Below, in pieces: positions 55,322-63,313 of a DNA stretch of 64,000 bases. The notes under the pieces were generated by a model. It ran no database searches. It saw nothing but the letters and a program-made list of their open reading frames with translations, and had not been told where the DNA came from. How positions within the stretch are numbered: the stretch's first letter is position 1; each line of letters opens with the position of its first letter. This stretch comes from Leptolyngbyaceae cyanobacterium (GTDB lineage Bacteria; Cyanobacteriota; Cyanobacteriia; Cyanobacteriales; Aerosakkonemataceae): the NCBI GenBank assembly GCA_036703985.1, contig DATNQN010000020.1:62001-126000 (forward strand), in the 5' to 3' direction. Position numbers and translations under genes: made by a program.

Positions 55322-56131
55322 ATGGAATCTCAAGCAGAAATATCGGCTCTGAAGGAAGAATTAAAGAAAACTCGACTGGCTTATTATATGGCATCCGAAA
55401 TGAGCCAGTTTAAGGCGGGTTTTTTGGCACGAATTTCCCATGAATTGCGATCGCCTCTCAATAGTTTAATTGGGTTGCATCAGTTGATTTTGTCTGATTT
55501 ATGTGAAGACGAAGCAGAAGAGCGAGAATTTATCGCCCAAGCCCATAGCTCTGCGATGAAAATGGTAGGGCTTTTAGATGAAATTCTCAACGTTGCTAAA
55601 ACAGAATTTGGCAGTAATCGGTTAGAGCTTCAACCTTTGCAGCTAGGGGAAATTTTAGGTCAAGTTTACGATTTAACCCATTTAATTGCAGCGAATCGCA
55701 ATCTTCGTCTTAATATCGAAATTCCCGACCCGGAAATTTACATTTTGGGTGATTATCGTTGGCTGCGACAAGTGTTTCTAAATTTGGTGGATACGCCACT
55801 AAAACTAATGCAGGAAGGTTCTATTAACGTTTCTATCCATCCCGATCCGGAGTCGGGATACGTTCGGATTTGGATCGAAGATCAACGCCCTGAGAATACT
55901 TTAAGAGAACCAATAGATTTATTGCAAACCGAACAGAAAACTACTGATATCACTGAAGATAATTTTACTCTTTCACCCGGACTTTCTTTACTGATCGGTC
56001 AGACTCTGTTAGACCTTATGAAGGGACGCCTGGAAGTTTTGGCTGTCCCTTCACCGGGGTCGGAGTCAAATCTTACCCGCATTCAATGCTCTATACCCTT
56101 GGCGACTCCCCAGACGCCATCGCAGGAGTAG
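55322..56131 (+). CDS. Degenerate sensor histidine kinase
   Basis: 269 residues. The HisKA H box ARISHELRSPLNSL is intact with His40. The ATPase part is degenerate: where the N box NLxxNAxK is expected the sequence is FLNLVDTPLKLM, and no DxGxG motif is found in the following IEDQRPENTLRE region. Such proteins are likely unable to autophosphorylate and may serve as phospho-acceptors or regulatory partners. It has no sensor domain of its own. It overlaps the convergent GNAT by 41 bases. Confidence 0.85.
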   Translation: MESQAEISALKEELKKTRLAYYMASEMSQFKAGFLARISHELRSPLNSLIGLHQLILSDLCEDEAEEREFIAQAHSSAMKMVGLLDEILNVAKTEFGSNRLELQPLQLGEILGQVYDLTHLIAANRNLRLNIEIPDPEIYILGDYRWLRQVFLNLVDTPLKLMQEGSINVSIHPDPESGYVRIWIEDQRPENTLREPIDLLQTEQKTTDITEDNFTLSPGLSLLIGQTLLDLMKGRLEVLAVPSPGSESNLTRIQCSIPLATPQTPSQE

Positions 56132-56567
56132 GAAGGGAACTCACTAGGGGCTGTTTGTTGTAAAGTACCATTGTGGTGCTGGGGTTGGGGAACTCAAATC
56201 CCAAACGTAAGTAAAAGCCTTGTTGATAGGTAGTCATTAGATAAACGCGCTCTACCCGACAAACGCGGGGATGATTTAAGAGAGTGTCGATCATTTTGCG
56301 TCCCAGTCCAAGACCGCGATAGTCGGGGTGAATTACGACATCCCAAATAGTGGCTCGATAAACGCAATCTGAAGTAGCTCTGCAAAAACCTATTAAGCGA
56401 TTTTCGTCCCAAACGCTGATTACAGGGTCGCTGTTAGCTACGGCTACTGCTAAGTCTTCTATTTTGCGATTTTGCGCCCAAAAAGCAGCTAATTTAAATA
56501 GTTCCTGTAGTTGGTTGAGGTCTACTTGCGATCGCAAATCGCACAAGCGAATATTACTAGCATCCAT
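56091..56567 (-). CDS. GNAT family N-acetyltransferase, short
   Basis: 158 residues. Acetyl-CoA site VVIHPDYRGLGLGRKMIDT with GFCRATSDCVYRATIWDV upstream and QGFYLRLGFEFP downstream. It shares the RATSD..TIWDVV block with the GNAT at 48365. It converges tail-to-tail with the histidine kinase gene, overlapping it by 41 bases. Confidence 0.88.
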   Translation of the reverse strand: MDASNIRLCDLRSQVDLNQLQELFKLAAFWAQNRKIEDLAVAVANSDPVISVWDENRLIGFCRATSDCVYRATIWDVVIHPDYRGLGLGRKMIDTLLNHPRVCRVERVYLMTTYQQGFYLRLGFEFPNPSTTMVLYNKQPLVSSLPTPAMASGESPRV

Positions 56568-56786
56568 TTTTATCGATAACCTAGAGTCTCTTACCGGGTC
56601 ATTTTACTAATCAGCCAGAACTGGATTGGTGTCAAATATCACTGAAATTCAGGGAGGGCTGGTTACGTTTGTCTAACCTGTTGTTAATGGTAACGAGACA
56701 CTAGGTTAAGCATCAATACTTACAGGAAGAATTAGAGGATGGGGAGCAGGGGAGCAGGGAAGCAGGGGAAATAAATACAATTAATT

Positions 56787-56852
56787 TTCATACTTCATAC
56801 TTCATACTTCATCCTTCATCCTTCATACTTCATCCTTCATCCTTTCCTCTAG
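56787..56852. repeat. CTTCATA/CTTCATC tandem repeat
   Basis: About eight heptamers alternating CTTCATA and CTTCATC, ending near the 3' end of hemB. Similar CTTCATC units occur near 39770. Confidence 0.8.
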
Positions 56853-56855
56853 CCC

Positions 56856-57836
56856 CTAGCCCAACCACCGGGCGGCGTCTTTGGCGTGATAGGTGAGAAT
56901 CAAGTCAGCGCCAGCCCGCTTGAAACCGAGTAATGTTTCCATTACTACTCGCTCTTCATCTACCCAACCGTTGAGGGCAGCGGCTTTGATCATGGAGTAT
57001 TCGCCGGAAACGTTGTAGGCGGCAACGGGCAAGTTACTGGCTTCTTTGACGCGCCAAATGATGTCCATGTAAGCCAATGCTGGTTTTACCATCAGCATAT
57101 CGGCTCCTTCGGCGATGTCGAGTTCGATTTCTTTGATGGCTTCGCGGGAGTTACCGGGGTCCATTTGGTAGGTTCTGCGATCGCCAAATTGGGGTGTTGA
57201 TTCCGCCGCATCCCGGAATGGCCCGTAGTAGGCGGAAGCATACTTAGCTGCGTAGGACAAAATCGGTATATCTTGATACCCAGCTTCATCCAACCCTTGC
57301 CGGATTGCTTGCACGAAACCATCCATCATTCCCGATGGAGCGATGATATCTGCACCAGCTTTGGCTTGAGAAACTGCTGTTTTCTTCAATAATTCCAATG
57401 TGGGGTCATTGAGTACCCGCCCTGTCAAATCGCCAGTTTGCAGATAACCGCAATGACCGTGAGAGGTATACTCGCAAAGGCAGGTATCAACAATTACTAC
57501 CAAATCTGGCACGGCTTCTTTGACTGCGGTGGCTGCTTGTTGGACGATGCCGCAATCGTGCCAAGCGCCAGTAGCATCGGTATCTTTATCTGCGGGAATG
57601 CCAAACAGAATAATGGAAGGGATGCCCAGGTCATAAACTTCTTTGGCTTCTTCTACAATTTTGTCTACCGATAGTTGGTAGACACCAGGCATGGATTTTA
57701 CTTCTTTGGCGATCGCTTGACCGGGTACTGCAAATAATGGGTATATTAAATCACTTGTAGTTAATACATTTTCCCGCACCATGCGGCGAAGCTGACCAGA
57801 GGTGCGGAGACGGCGAGGGCGATGTGTGGGAAACAT
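56856..57836 (-). CDS. hemB: Delta-aminolevulinic acid dehydratase
   Basis: 326 residues from the ATG at 57836 ([20 protein letters not shown]), the usual family start; an extension upstream to 57974 would be AT-rich repeat DNA. Motifs: [14 protein letters not shown] (zinc/Mg region), IAPSGMMDG and the Schiff-base Lys in MVKPALAY. It condenses two ALA molecules to porphobilinogen for heme and chlorophyll. Confidence 0.96.
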   Translation of the reverse strand: MFPTHRPRRLRTSGQLRRMVRENVLTTSDLIYPLFAVPGQAIAKEVKSMPGVYQLSVDKIVEEAKEVYDLGIPSIILFGIPADKDTDATGAWHDCGIVQQAATAVKEAVPDLVVIVDTCLCEYTSHGHCGYLQTGDLTGRVLNDPTLELLKKTAVSQAKAGADIIAPSGMMDGFVQAIRQGLDEAGYQDIPILSYAAKYASAYYGPFRDAAESTPQFGDRRTYQMDPGNSREAIKEIELDIAEGADMLMVKPALAYMDIIWRVKEASNLPVAAYNVSGEYSMIKAAALNGWVDEERVVMETLLGFKRAGADLILTYHAKDAARWLG

Positions 57837-57956
57837 TAGTAGTTTTAAGTTTTGAGTTTTGAGTTTTGAGTTAATAAAAAGTATTTTAGGTGGTTTGGTT
57901 AATTTTTTCTTATGTTTTAGATAACGAATTTTTGATTTTAAAAATAGATAGATAAA

Positions 57957-58002
57957 TGAAGTCCTCACTACCAACAGTTAACTGTTGGTAGTGAGGACTT
58001 CA
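57957..58002. repeat. 46-base perfect palindrome
   Basis: Twenty-three base pairs about the centre GTT|AAC (57979/57980), with flank TGAAGTCCTCACTACC. A second stem, AAGGACT/AGTCCTT, follows at about 58018-58034. The unit resembles the AGGACTTTAGTCCT repeat of filamentous cyanobacteria. It lies in the spacer between rpmA and hemB. Confidence 0.9.
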
Positions 58003-58048
58003 GTGCTCAAAAATAGAAAGGACTAAAGTCCTTACTACAAACTTGAGC

Positions 58049-58333
58049 TTAAGCTGTAGCTGTAGCAACTTCAGCAGTTGCCACTGGGTAAATGCTGACT
58101 TTCTTGCGGCTTTTACCTTTTCTTTCAAAGGTAACAACGCCATCGATGAGGGCAAATAAGGTATCGTCACTACCAATACCTACGTTGTTACCGGGGTGGA
58201 ATTTGGTTCCTCTTTGACGGACTAGAATATTGCCAGCGCGAACGACTTGTCCGCCAAAACGCTTGACGCCAAGACGCTGGGCATTTGAGTCGCGTCCGTT
58301 GCGCGTACTACCAGTACCTTTCTTGTGAGCCAT
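58049..58333 (-). CDS. rpmA: 50S ribosomal protein L27
   Basis: 94 residues, [29 protein letters not shown] with the usual N-terminal AHKK and core [32 protein letters not shown]. It follows rplU by 33 bases, the normal operon order. Confidence 0.97.
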   Translation of the reverse strand: MAHKKGTGSTRNGRDSNAQRLGVKRFGGQVVRAGNILVRQRGTKFHPGNNVGIGSDDTLFALIDGVVTFERKGKSRKKVSIYPVATAEVATATA

Positions 58334-58366
58334 GATTTGCCTCGATTTTCTCTACACTTCTTAATA

Positions 58367-58753
58367 TTATTCGGCTGCGGCTTCCGCTGCGGCGGCGGGA
58401 GTTTGAGCGGATTCGTCTTTTTTGGCGATCGCGTTACCATTCAAGCTGATGGAGTTAATCATCAGACGGGTGGTTTCTTGGCGATGTCCGCGTTTTTTGC
58501 GGGTTTTCTTCTTGGGCTTCATTTTGTAAACGATCACTTTACGCCCACGGAAGTGCCGCAGCACCGTACCTTCTACGGTAGCGCCTTGTACTAAGGGCTG
58601 ACCGATGGAGAGTTCGCCGTTGTTGCTAACTAACAAAACTTTGTCGATCGTAACTTGGGATTCTGCTTCGACGTGCAGTAGTTCGATATCGTAGAAGCGG
58701 CCCGGTTCAACGCGCAGTTGTTTGCCGCCAGTTTCAATAATTGCGTAAGCCAT
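58367..58753 (-). CDS. rplU: 50S ribosomal protein L21
   Basis: 128 residues: [22 protein letters not shown] and [27 protein letters not shown] are L21 hallmarks. The C-terminus carries an Ala/Glu-rich tail ([18 protein letters not shown]), longer than in E. coli but common in cyanobacteria. Confidence 0.97.
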   Translation of the reverse strand: MAYAIIETGGKQLRVEPGRFYDIELLHVEAESQVTIDKVLLVSNNGELSIGQPLVQGATVEGTVLRHFRGRKVIVYKMKPKKKTRKKRGHRQETTRLMINSISLNGNAIAKKDESAQTPAAAAEAAAE

Positions 58754-58975
58754 TTGATTTTTTAAGGGGTTGCCGTACAGGTAGCTGGTTGGTCATTTGT
58801 CATTGGTCATTTGTGAAGGACTAATGATTGTTGACTAATGACATTCCATCAGCTTTTGGAATGTGTTGACCTGATCCGAGCAGGTTAAGACACACAATCT
58901 ACTATTATCTGTCATTTGGGGGAAGGTTGTCAAGTGCGATCGCAATTTCTCAAAGATGAGAGAACTTACATCTTG

Positions 58976-59398
58976 TTAAACTTCAGGGGGATGCCAATCT
59001 TTAGAAATCCACATAATTCGGGCTGCCACAGCATAATCATTATTTAACCGCAAGGCAACTACAGTAGCACGACCAGTTGGAGTTAAACCAATAATATGAG
59101 AGCCATTATTTGCCCAAGCAAAATGCTCTCCCCACATCTGTAGGCGTGGATTAAAAAGAGGCACTAACTGACTCGTTTCTGGATCGATATCATCATTTTT
59201 TCCACCTTTAAACTCATTACAACGGTAGCAAGACGCAGCTAGATTTTCCCGTTCATCACTACCACCTAATGACTTAGGAATAATATGATCTATTATTAAC
59301 GGCATACCAATTAGACGGCTCGATGTGCGGCAGTATTCACAGCGATGTCCCGCTTCAGCCCAAACTTGCGCTCGGATTCTTTTCGGAATAGATGACAC
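58976..59398 (-). CDS. HNH endonuclease, copy 2
   Basis: 140 residues from GTG. CEYC (20-23), IIDHIIP (35-41), NLAASC (52-57) and CNEFKG (60-65) form a normal HNH fold. The tail IDPETSQLVPLFNPR..MWGEHF matches the copy at 44756. Only 2 bases separate it from the partner gene. Likely DNA nuclease. Confidence 0.9.
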   Translation of the reverse strand: MSSIPKRIRAQVWAEAGHRCEYCRTSSRLIGMPLIIDHIIPKSLGGSDERENLAASCYRCNEFKGGKNDDIDPETSQLVPLFNPRLQMWGEHFAWANNGSHIIGLTPTGRATVVALRLNNDYAVAARIMWISKDWHPPEV

Positions 59399-59400
59399 GA

Positions 59401-59823
59401 TTATTCTAGCGGTAATTCATTTAATGTTGGTATCCGATGACCGCGCCAACTTAAGACAGACCAAGCATAAGCTTTTCGCAACATTAACTGGTCAGCAGTT
59501 ATTCGCAAATCACTTAGTTCTTGGCTTTCTTCTACAGTTATTGAACCAGCTTGATTTTTTTCTAGCAATTCCAGATGGCGTTCTTGTTGAGGTGCTGATA
59601 GATTGCTATGAGCGATTTTGAGTAATTCTTCAACTGGTAAAGTTTGCATCAGTAGTAATTCCCCTTGCATTTCGGGCGGTGCGTTAGCTATAGAAGGAGG
59701 TAAATTTGTGGTAATTCTCTGTGCTGCAACTATTTCTAAAGATTGGTTTGTTAATTCGGCAATCCGAGCTAGTTCTTGAAATATCGATTCAGGCAGTTCG
59801 ACCATAACTCTGCGCGTAGACAT
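59401..59823 (-). CDS. Partner protein of HNH endonuclease, copy 2
   Basis: 140 residues. N-terminus RRVMVELPESIFQELARIAELTNQSLEIVAAQRI is like a ribbon-helix-helix protein; the C-terminal half has LLEKNQAGSITVEESQELSDLRITADQLMLRKAYAWSVLSWRGH. The LLEKN..G..T.EE region is common to the copy at 44406. The pairing is conserved even though the N-termini differ, suggesting a functional link with the nuclease. Confidence 0.8.
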   Translation of the reverse strand: MSTRRVMVELPESIFQELARIAELTNQSLEIVAAQRITTNLPPSIANAPPEMQGELLLMQTLPVEELLKIAHSNLSAPQQERHLELLEKNQAGSITVEESQELSDLRITADQLMLRKAYAWSVLSWRGHRIPTLNELPLE

Positions 59824-60123
59824 CTTTCACCTCGATGAACAGCCTAGTAACTACCGATCGCATAGTAGCATTTTGGAGTGCGAATTAGGCAATATACAAT
59901 CTAACACAAGTAATTTAGGTCAATTTGTTAATTTCGCGTGCTGGAAAACCTCTAATTCTACTCGAAATAAAAGGTCAGTATCCCTGCGCCCCATTTTTGG
60001 CTTAAATTATACTAGAAAAAGGTTGATTTATTTTGCTAAAATTAACATATAAAACTTAGAGAGCCTTGCCAAATCTACCTATTGGTTAAAATATTCAATA
60101 TAAAGCACTGCTAAAGAGTGATT
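59824..60123. other. Divergent intergenic region of the island
   Basis: About 300 bases between the HNH/partner pair and the ATPase gene, AT-rich. It presumably holds both promoters. No structured element is evident. Confidence 0.4.
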
Positions 60124-61260
60124 ATGCGTTTACTACGAGTTCAAGTTCCTGACTTTCGCGTTTTACAGAATGTTGACATTACCTTTGAAAAAGATTTTTT
60201 TCCTAATATTTTCCCCCTTGGTAGCCAAAATGGTGGCGGAAAAAGTACATTATTACAACTGATTTTTGGATTGCTGCATTGTTCTGGTAATCCAGAGCGG
60301 TTAGATTTTTTGAGAACTTTGCTTTATGGAGTTAAAATTTATGAGATAAGGCAGAATTTCGCATTAATTGATATTTGGGATGGAGAAAAAGTTATAAGGC
60401 TAAGTTTTTCCATTCAAAAGAAAGTCACACTGAAAATACCGCCAGAAACAAATGACAGAATATCTGCAACAATTTGGGATGAAGATGCTAATAATAGGGC
60501 AGAAATAGAAATATGCAAATATTCATCTAACGGCGATGATAAGGAAGATAACATTTTATTTTGCCATCTAGATAACATAAATATAATCAAAGGAGAATCT
60601 TTTCTCAAAAACCTTTCACAAAAAATATTTCTTGCCGCTCCTGCTACCCAAGTTTTCCTTTTTCTTTCTCCGAATTCAAGAAAATTATTATTCAGAGAGC
60701 AAACTAAAAAAAGTGATTACAATTCAGATTTACAAGATGCTAAATCTAAGTTACCAGGGTTATTTACTTATGATTTTATAGCTGTAGATCTTATGGCTAA
60801 AGCCTTGCGAGCAGCTATAGCTGAAGATTTGAGACAAATTACAGAAACAGGTAAATATGGAAATAGTTATAAAGAATTAATTGAAGATTTACATCTAATT
60901 TTAGGAAACAAAAAAATAAATTTGGGGACAGATTTTGATAGCGTCAATTTTAAATTAGATAAAAATGGTGAAACTTTAGAACTATATCCTGAAGATTTAA
61001 GTCATGGCGAATTAAAAAGACTTAGCATTTATATGTGGCTGAAATACTATAATATAGAAGATGCGATCGTCCTCATGGATGAAATAGAAATTGCATTTCA
61101 TCCAGATTGGCAATATCAAATAATTTCAGACCTGAAAGAATGGACACCAAGTAATCAATATATTCTGGCAACTCATTCTTATGAACTATGTCAAGCACTT
61201 ACGCCTGCTCATGTTAAGGAACTAGAACCAAAACTTCTCAAACAAAAACCGTCAAATTAA
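60124..61260 (+). CDS. ABC-type AAA ATPase (OLD/SMC-like)
   Basis: About 378 residues from the ATG at 60124 (MRLLRVQVPDFRVL); a GTG six bases upstream is possible. The P-loop GSQNGGGKST is at about 33-42, the ABC signature LSHGELKR near 292-299, Walker B IVLMDE near 315-320, and the H-loop LATHS near 349-353. All are intact. Between P-loop and signature is a long helical insertion. Such ATPases drive nucleases in defence systems. It is followed by 2 bases and the TOPRIM-like gene. Confidence 0.85.
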   Translation: MRLLRVQVPDFRVLQNVDITFEKDFFPNIFPLGSQNGGGKSTLLQLIFGLLHCSGNPERLDFLRTLLYGVKIYEIRQNFALIDIWDGEKVIRLSFSIQKKVTLKIPPETNDRISATIWDEDANNRAEIEICKYSSNGDDKEDNILFCHLDNINIIKGESFLKNLSQKIFLAAPATQVFLFLSPNSRKLLFREQTKKSDYNSDLQDAKSKLPGLFTYDFIAVDLMAKALRAAIAEDLRQITETGKYGNSYKELIEDLHLILGNKKINLGTDFDSVNFKLDKNGETLELYPEDLSHGELKRLSIYMWLKYYNIEDAIVLMDEIEIAFHPDWQYQIISDLKEWTPSNQYILATHSYELCQALTPAHVKELEPKLLKQKPSN

Positions 61261-61262
61261 TC

Positions 61263-62210
61263 ATGAGTTTCGATCCAGAGCAGTTAAAGCGACACTGTGA
61301 AATTATTATTCAATCTCGGAGAATTAAAAATAAAATAGTTGTGTTATGTGAAGGAGAAGGAGGTATTAAGGATAATCAGTATAGGTTATCGCCGCAATCT
61401 TATGCCAGAATGGAGCAAATGCCCGATGCAAACTTCTACAAAGCGTGTGTTCCAAGATGGTGGAGTCAGTATAAACCGGAATTTTTTAATTGTGGCGATC
61501 GCAAAGATGTAATAGATACCTATTTTACACTTTTAGAGATTCATCAACAAGATAGTAATAACTCATATTTAACACCTGAGAAACTTTTTGCGATCGTAGA
61601 TTTGGATATTCAATTACAAAAAATTAATAATTATATTTTTCCCGATACGGAAGCTATTTTTAGCAGCCTTTACGACAAATGCAAAGTCAATGAAATAAAT
61701 GCAGATAATCATCGTATATGGGTGACAGGTTTAATTCATAAAGAAGCTTATTTTTTAATACCAGATTTACAAGAGGTATTTGATAGTAATTTGGTATCTT
61801 TACTTTATAATGGTAACACTTTGGTGCTTGAAAATATTTACTTAGCGATAGCATCTACAATAAGCAATGACACCGATTTAAAAAATAATTTACCAAGAAT
61901 AGCTAATCGAATTAATTATTTATCTGGATTAGATTGTACTGATGCAGATAAATTGCGTGATTCGTGGAAAACAGAGTTTGACAATACGCAAGATGATATA
62001 CAGAAAAATGAGTTAATCCTTGCTTTACTGACAATCAAAAAAGCTAAGGATTATTGGAATCAAATTCATCCTCCTAGTGACTACAGTTCTACAGCAGAGA
62101 AATTTAGAGAACAACTATTATTAAAAATAGCAGAATTTTATTCACATAAAAGTAGCGAGCCTAAATATCATATTTCTTTTTTATTGGCAGCCTTACATAA
62201 GTTTGTCTAA
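61263..62210 (+). CDS. TOPRIM-like protein, function unknown
   Basis: 315 residues. The early VVLCEGEGG (Glu30) and later FAIVDLDIQ (Asp113, Asp115) recall the acidic residues of TOPRIM nucleases such as the OLD or DUF4435 proteins. Further blocks are WVTGLIHKEAYFLIPD (about 153-168). I remember similar sequences from other cyanobacteria, always unnamed. The spacing between Glu and Asp is longer than usual, so the fold is inferred. It is in operon with the ATPase (2-base gap). Confidence 0.75.
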   Translation: MSFDPEQLKRHCEIIIQSRRIKNKIVVLCEGEGGIKDNQYRLSPQSYARMEQMPDANFYKACVPRWWSQYKPEFFNCGDRKDVIDTYFTLLEIHQQDSNNSYLTPEKLFAIVDLDIQLQKINNYIFPDTEAIFSSLYDKCKVNEINADNHRIWVTGLIHKEAYFLIPDLQEVFDSNLVSLLYNGNTLVLENIYLAIASTISNDTDLKNNLPRIANRINYLSGLDCTDADKLRDSWKTEFDNTQDDIQKNELILALLTIKKAKDYWNQIHPPSDYSSTAEKFREQLLLKIAEFYSHKSSEPKYHISFLLAALHKFV

Positions 62211-62251
62211 GTTTTGCACGAATGTGGTTTTGTTCTCTTCAAATCCTAAAA

Positions 62252-63229
62252 ATGGATAATAATAACTTTTCTACTCCACTTTACCGCACCAAATACGGTC
62301 AAACCTATTTAGGAGATTCTACCGAACTTCTCAAATATCTCGATACTAACTCGATAGATTTACTCATCACATCGCCACCTTTTGCATTGCAACGCCAAAA
62401 AAGCTACGGCAATGAAGACCAAGATAATTATGTTGATTGGCTATTAGGATTTGCACCGGAAATTAAACGAGTTTTAAAAGAAACTGGCAGCTTTGTCATT
62501 GATTTGGGTGGCGCTTATCAAAAAGGGATACCCGTTCGTTCTTTATATAATTATCGGGTTTTAATTAAATTGTGCGATGAATTTGATTTTAAATTAGCTG
62601 AGGAATTTTTTTGGTTTAATCCTGCCAAACTCCCATCACCTATTGAATGGGTAAATAAAAGGAAATGGCGAACGAAAGATGCGGTTAATACTATTTGGTG
62701 GCTATCAAAAATCAACACTCCAAAAGCAGATGTATCGAAAGTGAAAGCGCCTTATTCGGAACGAATGAAAAAGTTACTCCAAAATGCTGATTCTTACTAT
62801 ACGCCAAAGGAGCGGCCTTCTGGTCATGATATTAGTAATAAGTTTGCGGTAGATAATGGAGGAGCAATTCCCTCAAATTTTATATATAATTTTCTAGAGA
62901 TACCAAATACGGAAAGTAACTCTCAATATTTGCGTCTTTGTAAACAGGTTGGTATTAAAGGTCATCCGGCACGTTTTCCAGTGGACTTGCCATCGTTTTT
63001 TATTAAGTTTTTGACCGATCCGGGAGATGTTGTATTGGATATTTTTGCGGGTTCTAATACGACTGGATATGCTGCTGAGAAACTGGAGAGAAAATGGATC
63101 GCTTTTGAGAAAAGTCGGGAGTATGCTGCTGCGTCTATATTTAGATTTTTACCGGAAGAATGTTTTGGGGACGCAAGTAATATTTACGATCGCCTTTTAA
63201 AAGAACAGTCCTTCGATCTTAGATTGTAG
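62252..63229 (+). CDS. N4-cytosine-type DNA methyltransferase
   Basis: About 325 residues from the ATG at 62252; an ATG at 62222 is also in frame. Motif IV TSPPF (about 40-44) comes first and motif I FAGSNTTG (about 265-272) near the C-terminus, the permuted beta-class order. LPSPIEWVNKRKWR, DAVNTIWWLSK, RPSGHDIS and HPARFPVDLP strongly recall M.PvuII and relatives, which modify the N4 of cytosine in CAGCTG. Specificity is only suggested. No restriction endonuclease of that kind is adjacent. Confidence 0.88.
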   Translation: MDNNNFSTPLYRTKYGQTYLGDSTELLKYLDTNSIDLLITSPPFALQRQKSYGNEDQDNYVDWLLGFAPEIKRVLKETGSFVIDLGGAYQKGIPVRSLYNYRVLIKLCDEFDFKLAEEFFWFNPAKLPSPIEWVNKRKWRTKDAVNTIWWLSKINTPKADVSKVKAPYSERMKKLLQNADSYYTPKERPSGHDISNKFAVDNGGAIPSNFIYNFLEIPNTESNSQYLRLCKQVGIKGHPARFPVDLPSFFIKFLTDPGDVVLDIFAGSNTTGYAAEKLERKWIAFEKSREYAAASIFRFLPEECFGDASNIYDRLLKEQSFDLRL

Positions 63230-63263
63230 ATTACACGGGTTTGCTTTAAATGAAATATGCGCC

Positions 63264-63296
63264 AGAAACCCGGTTTCTTCAAGAAACCGGGTTTCT
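63264..63296. repeat. 33-base palindrome, copy 2
   Basis: Identical to the element at 41903-41935 (AGAAACCCGGTTTCTT plus complement). It lies between the convergent methyltransferase and porin genes and probably acts as a bidirectional terminator. Confidence 0.85.
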
Positions 63297-63313
63297 AAGT
63301 ACCTCAGTTTTGA

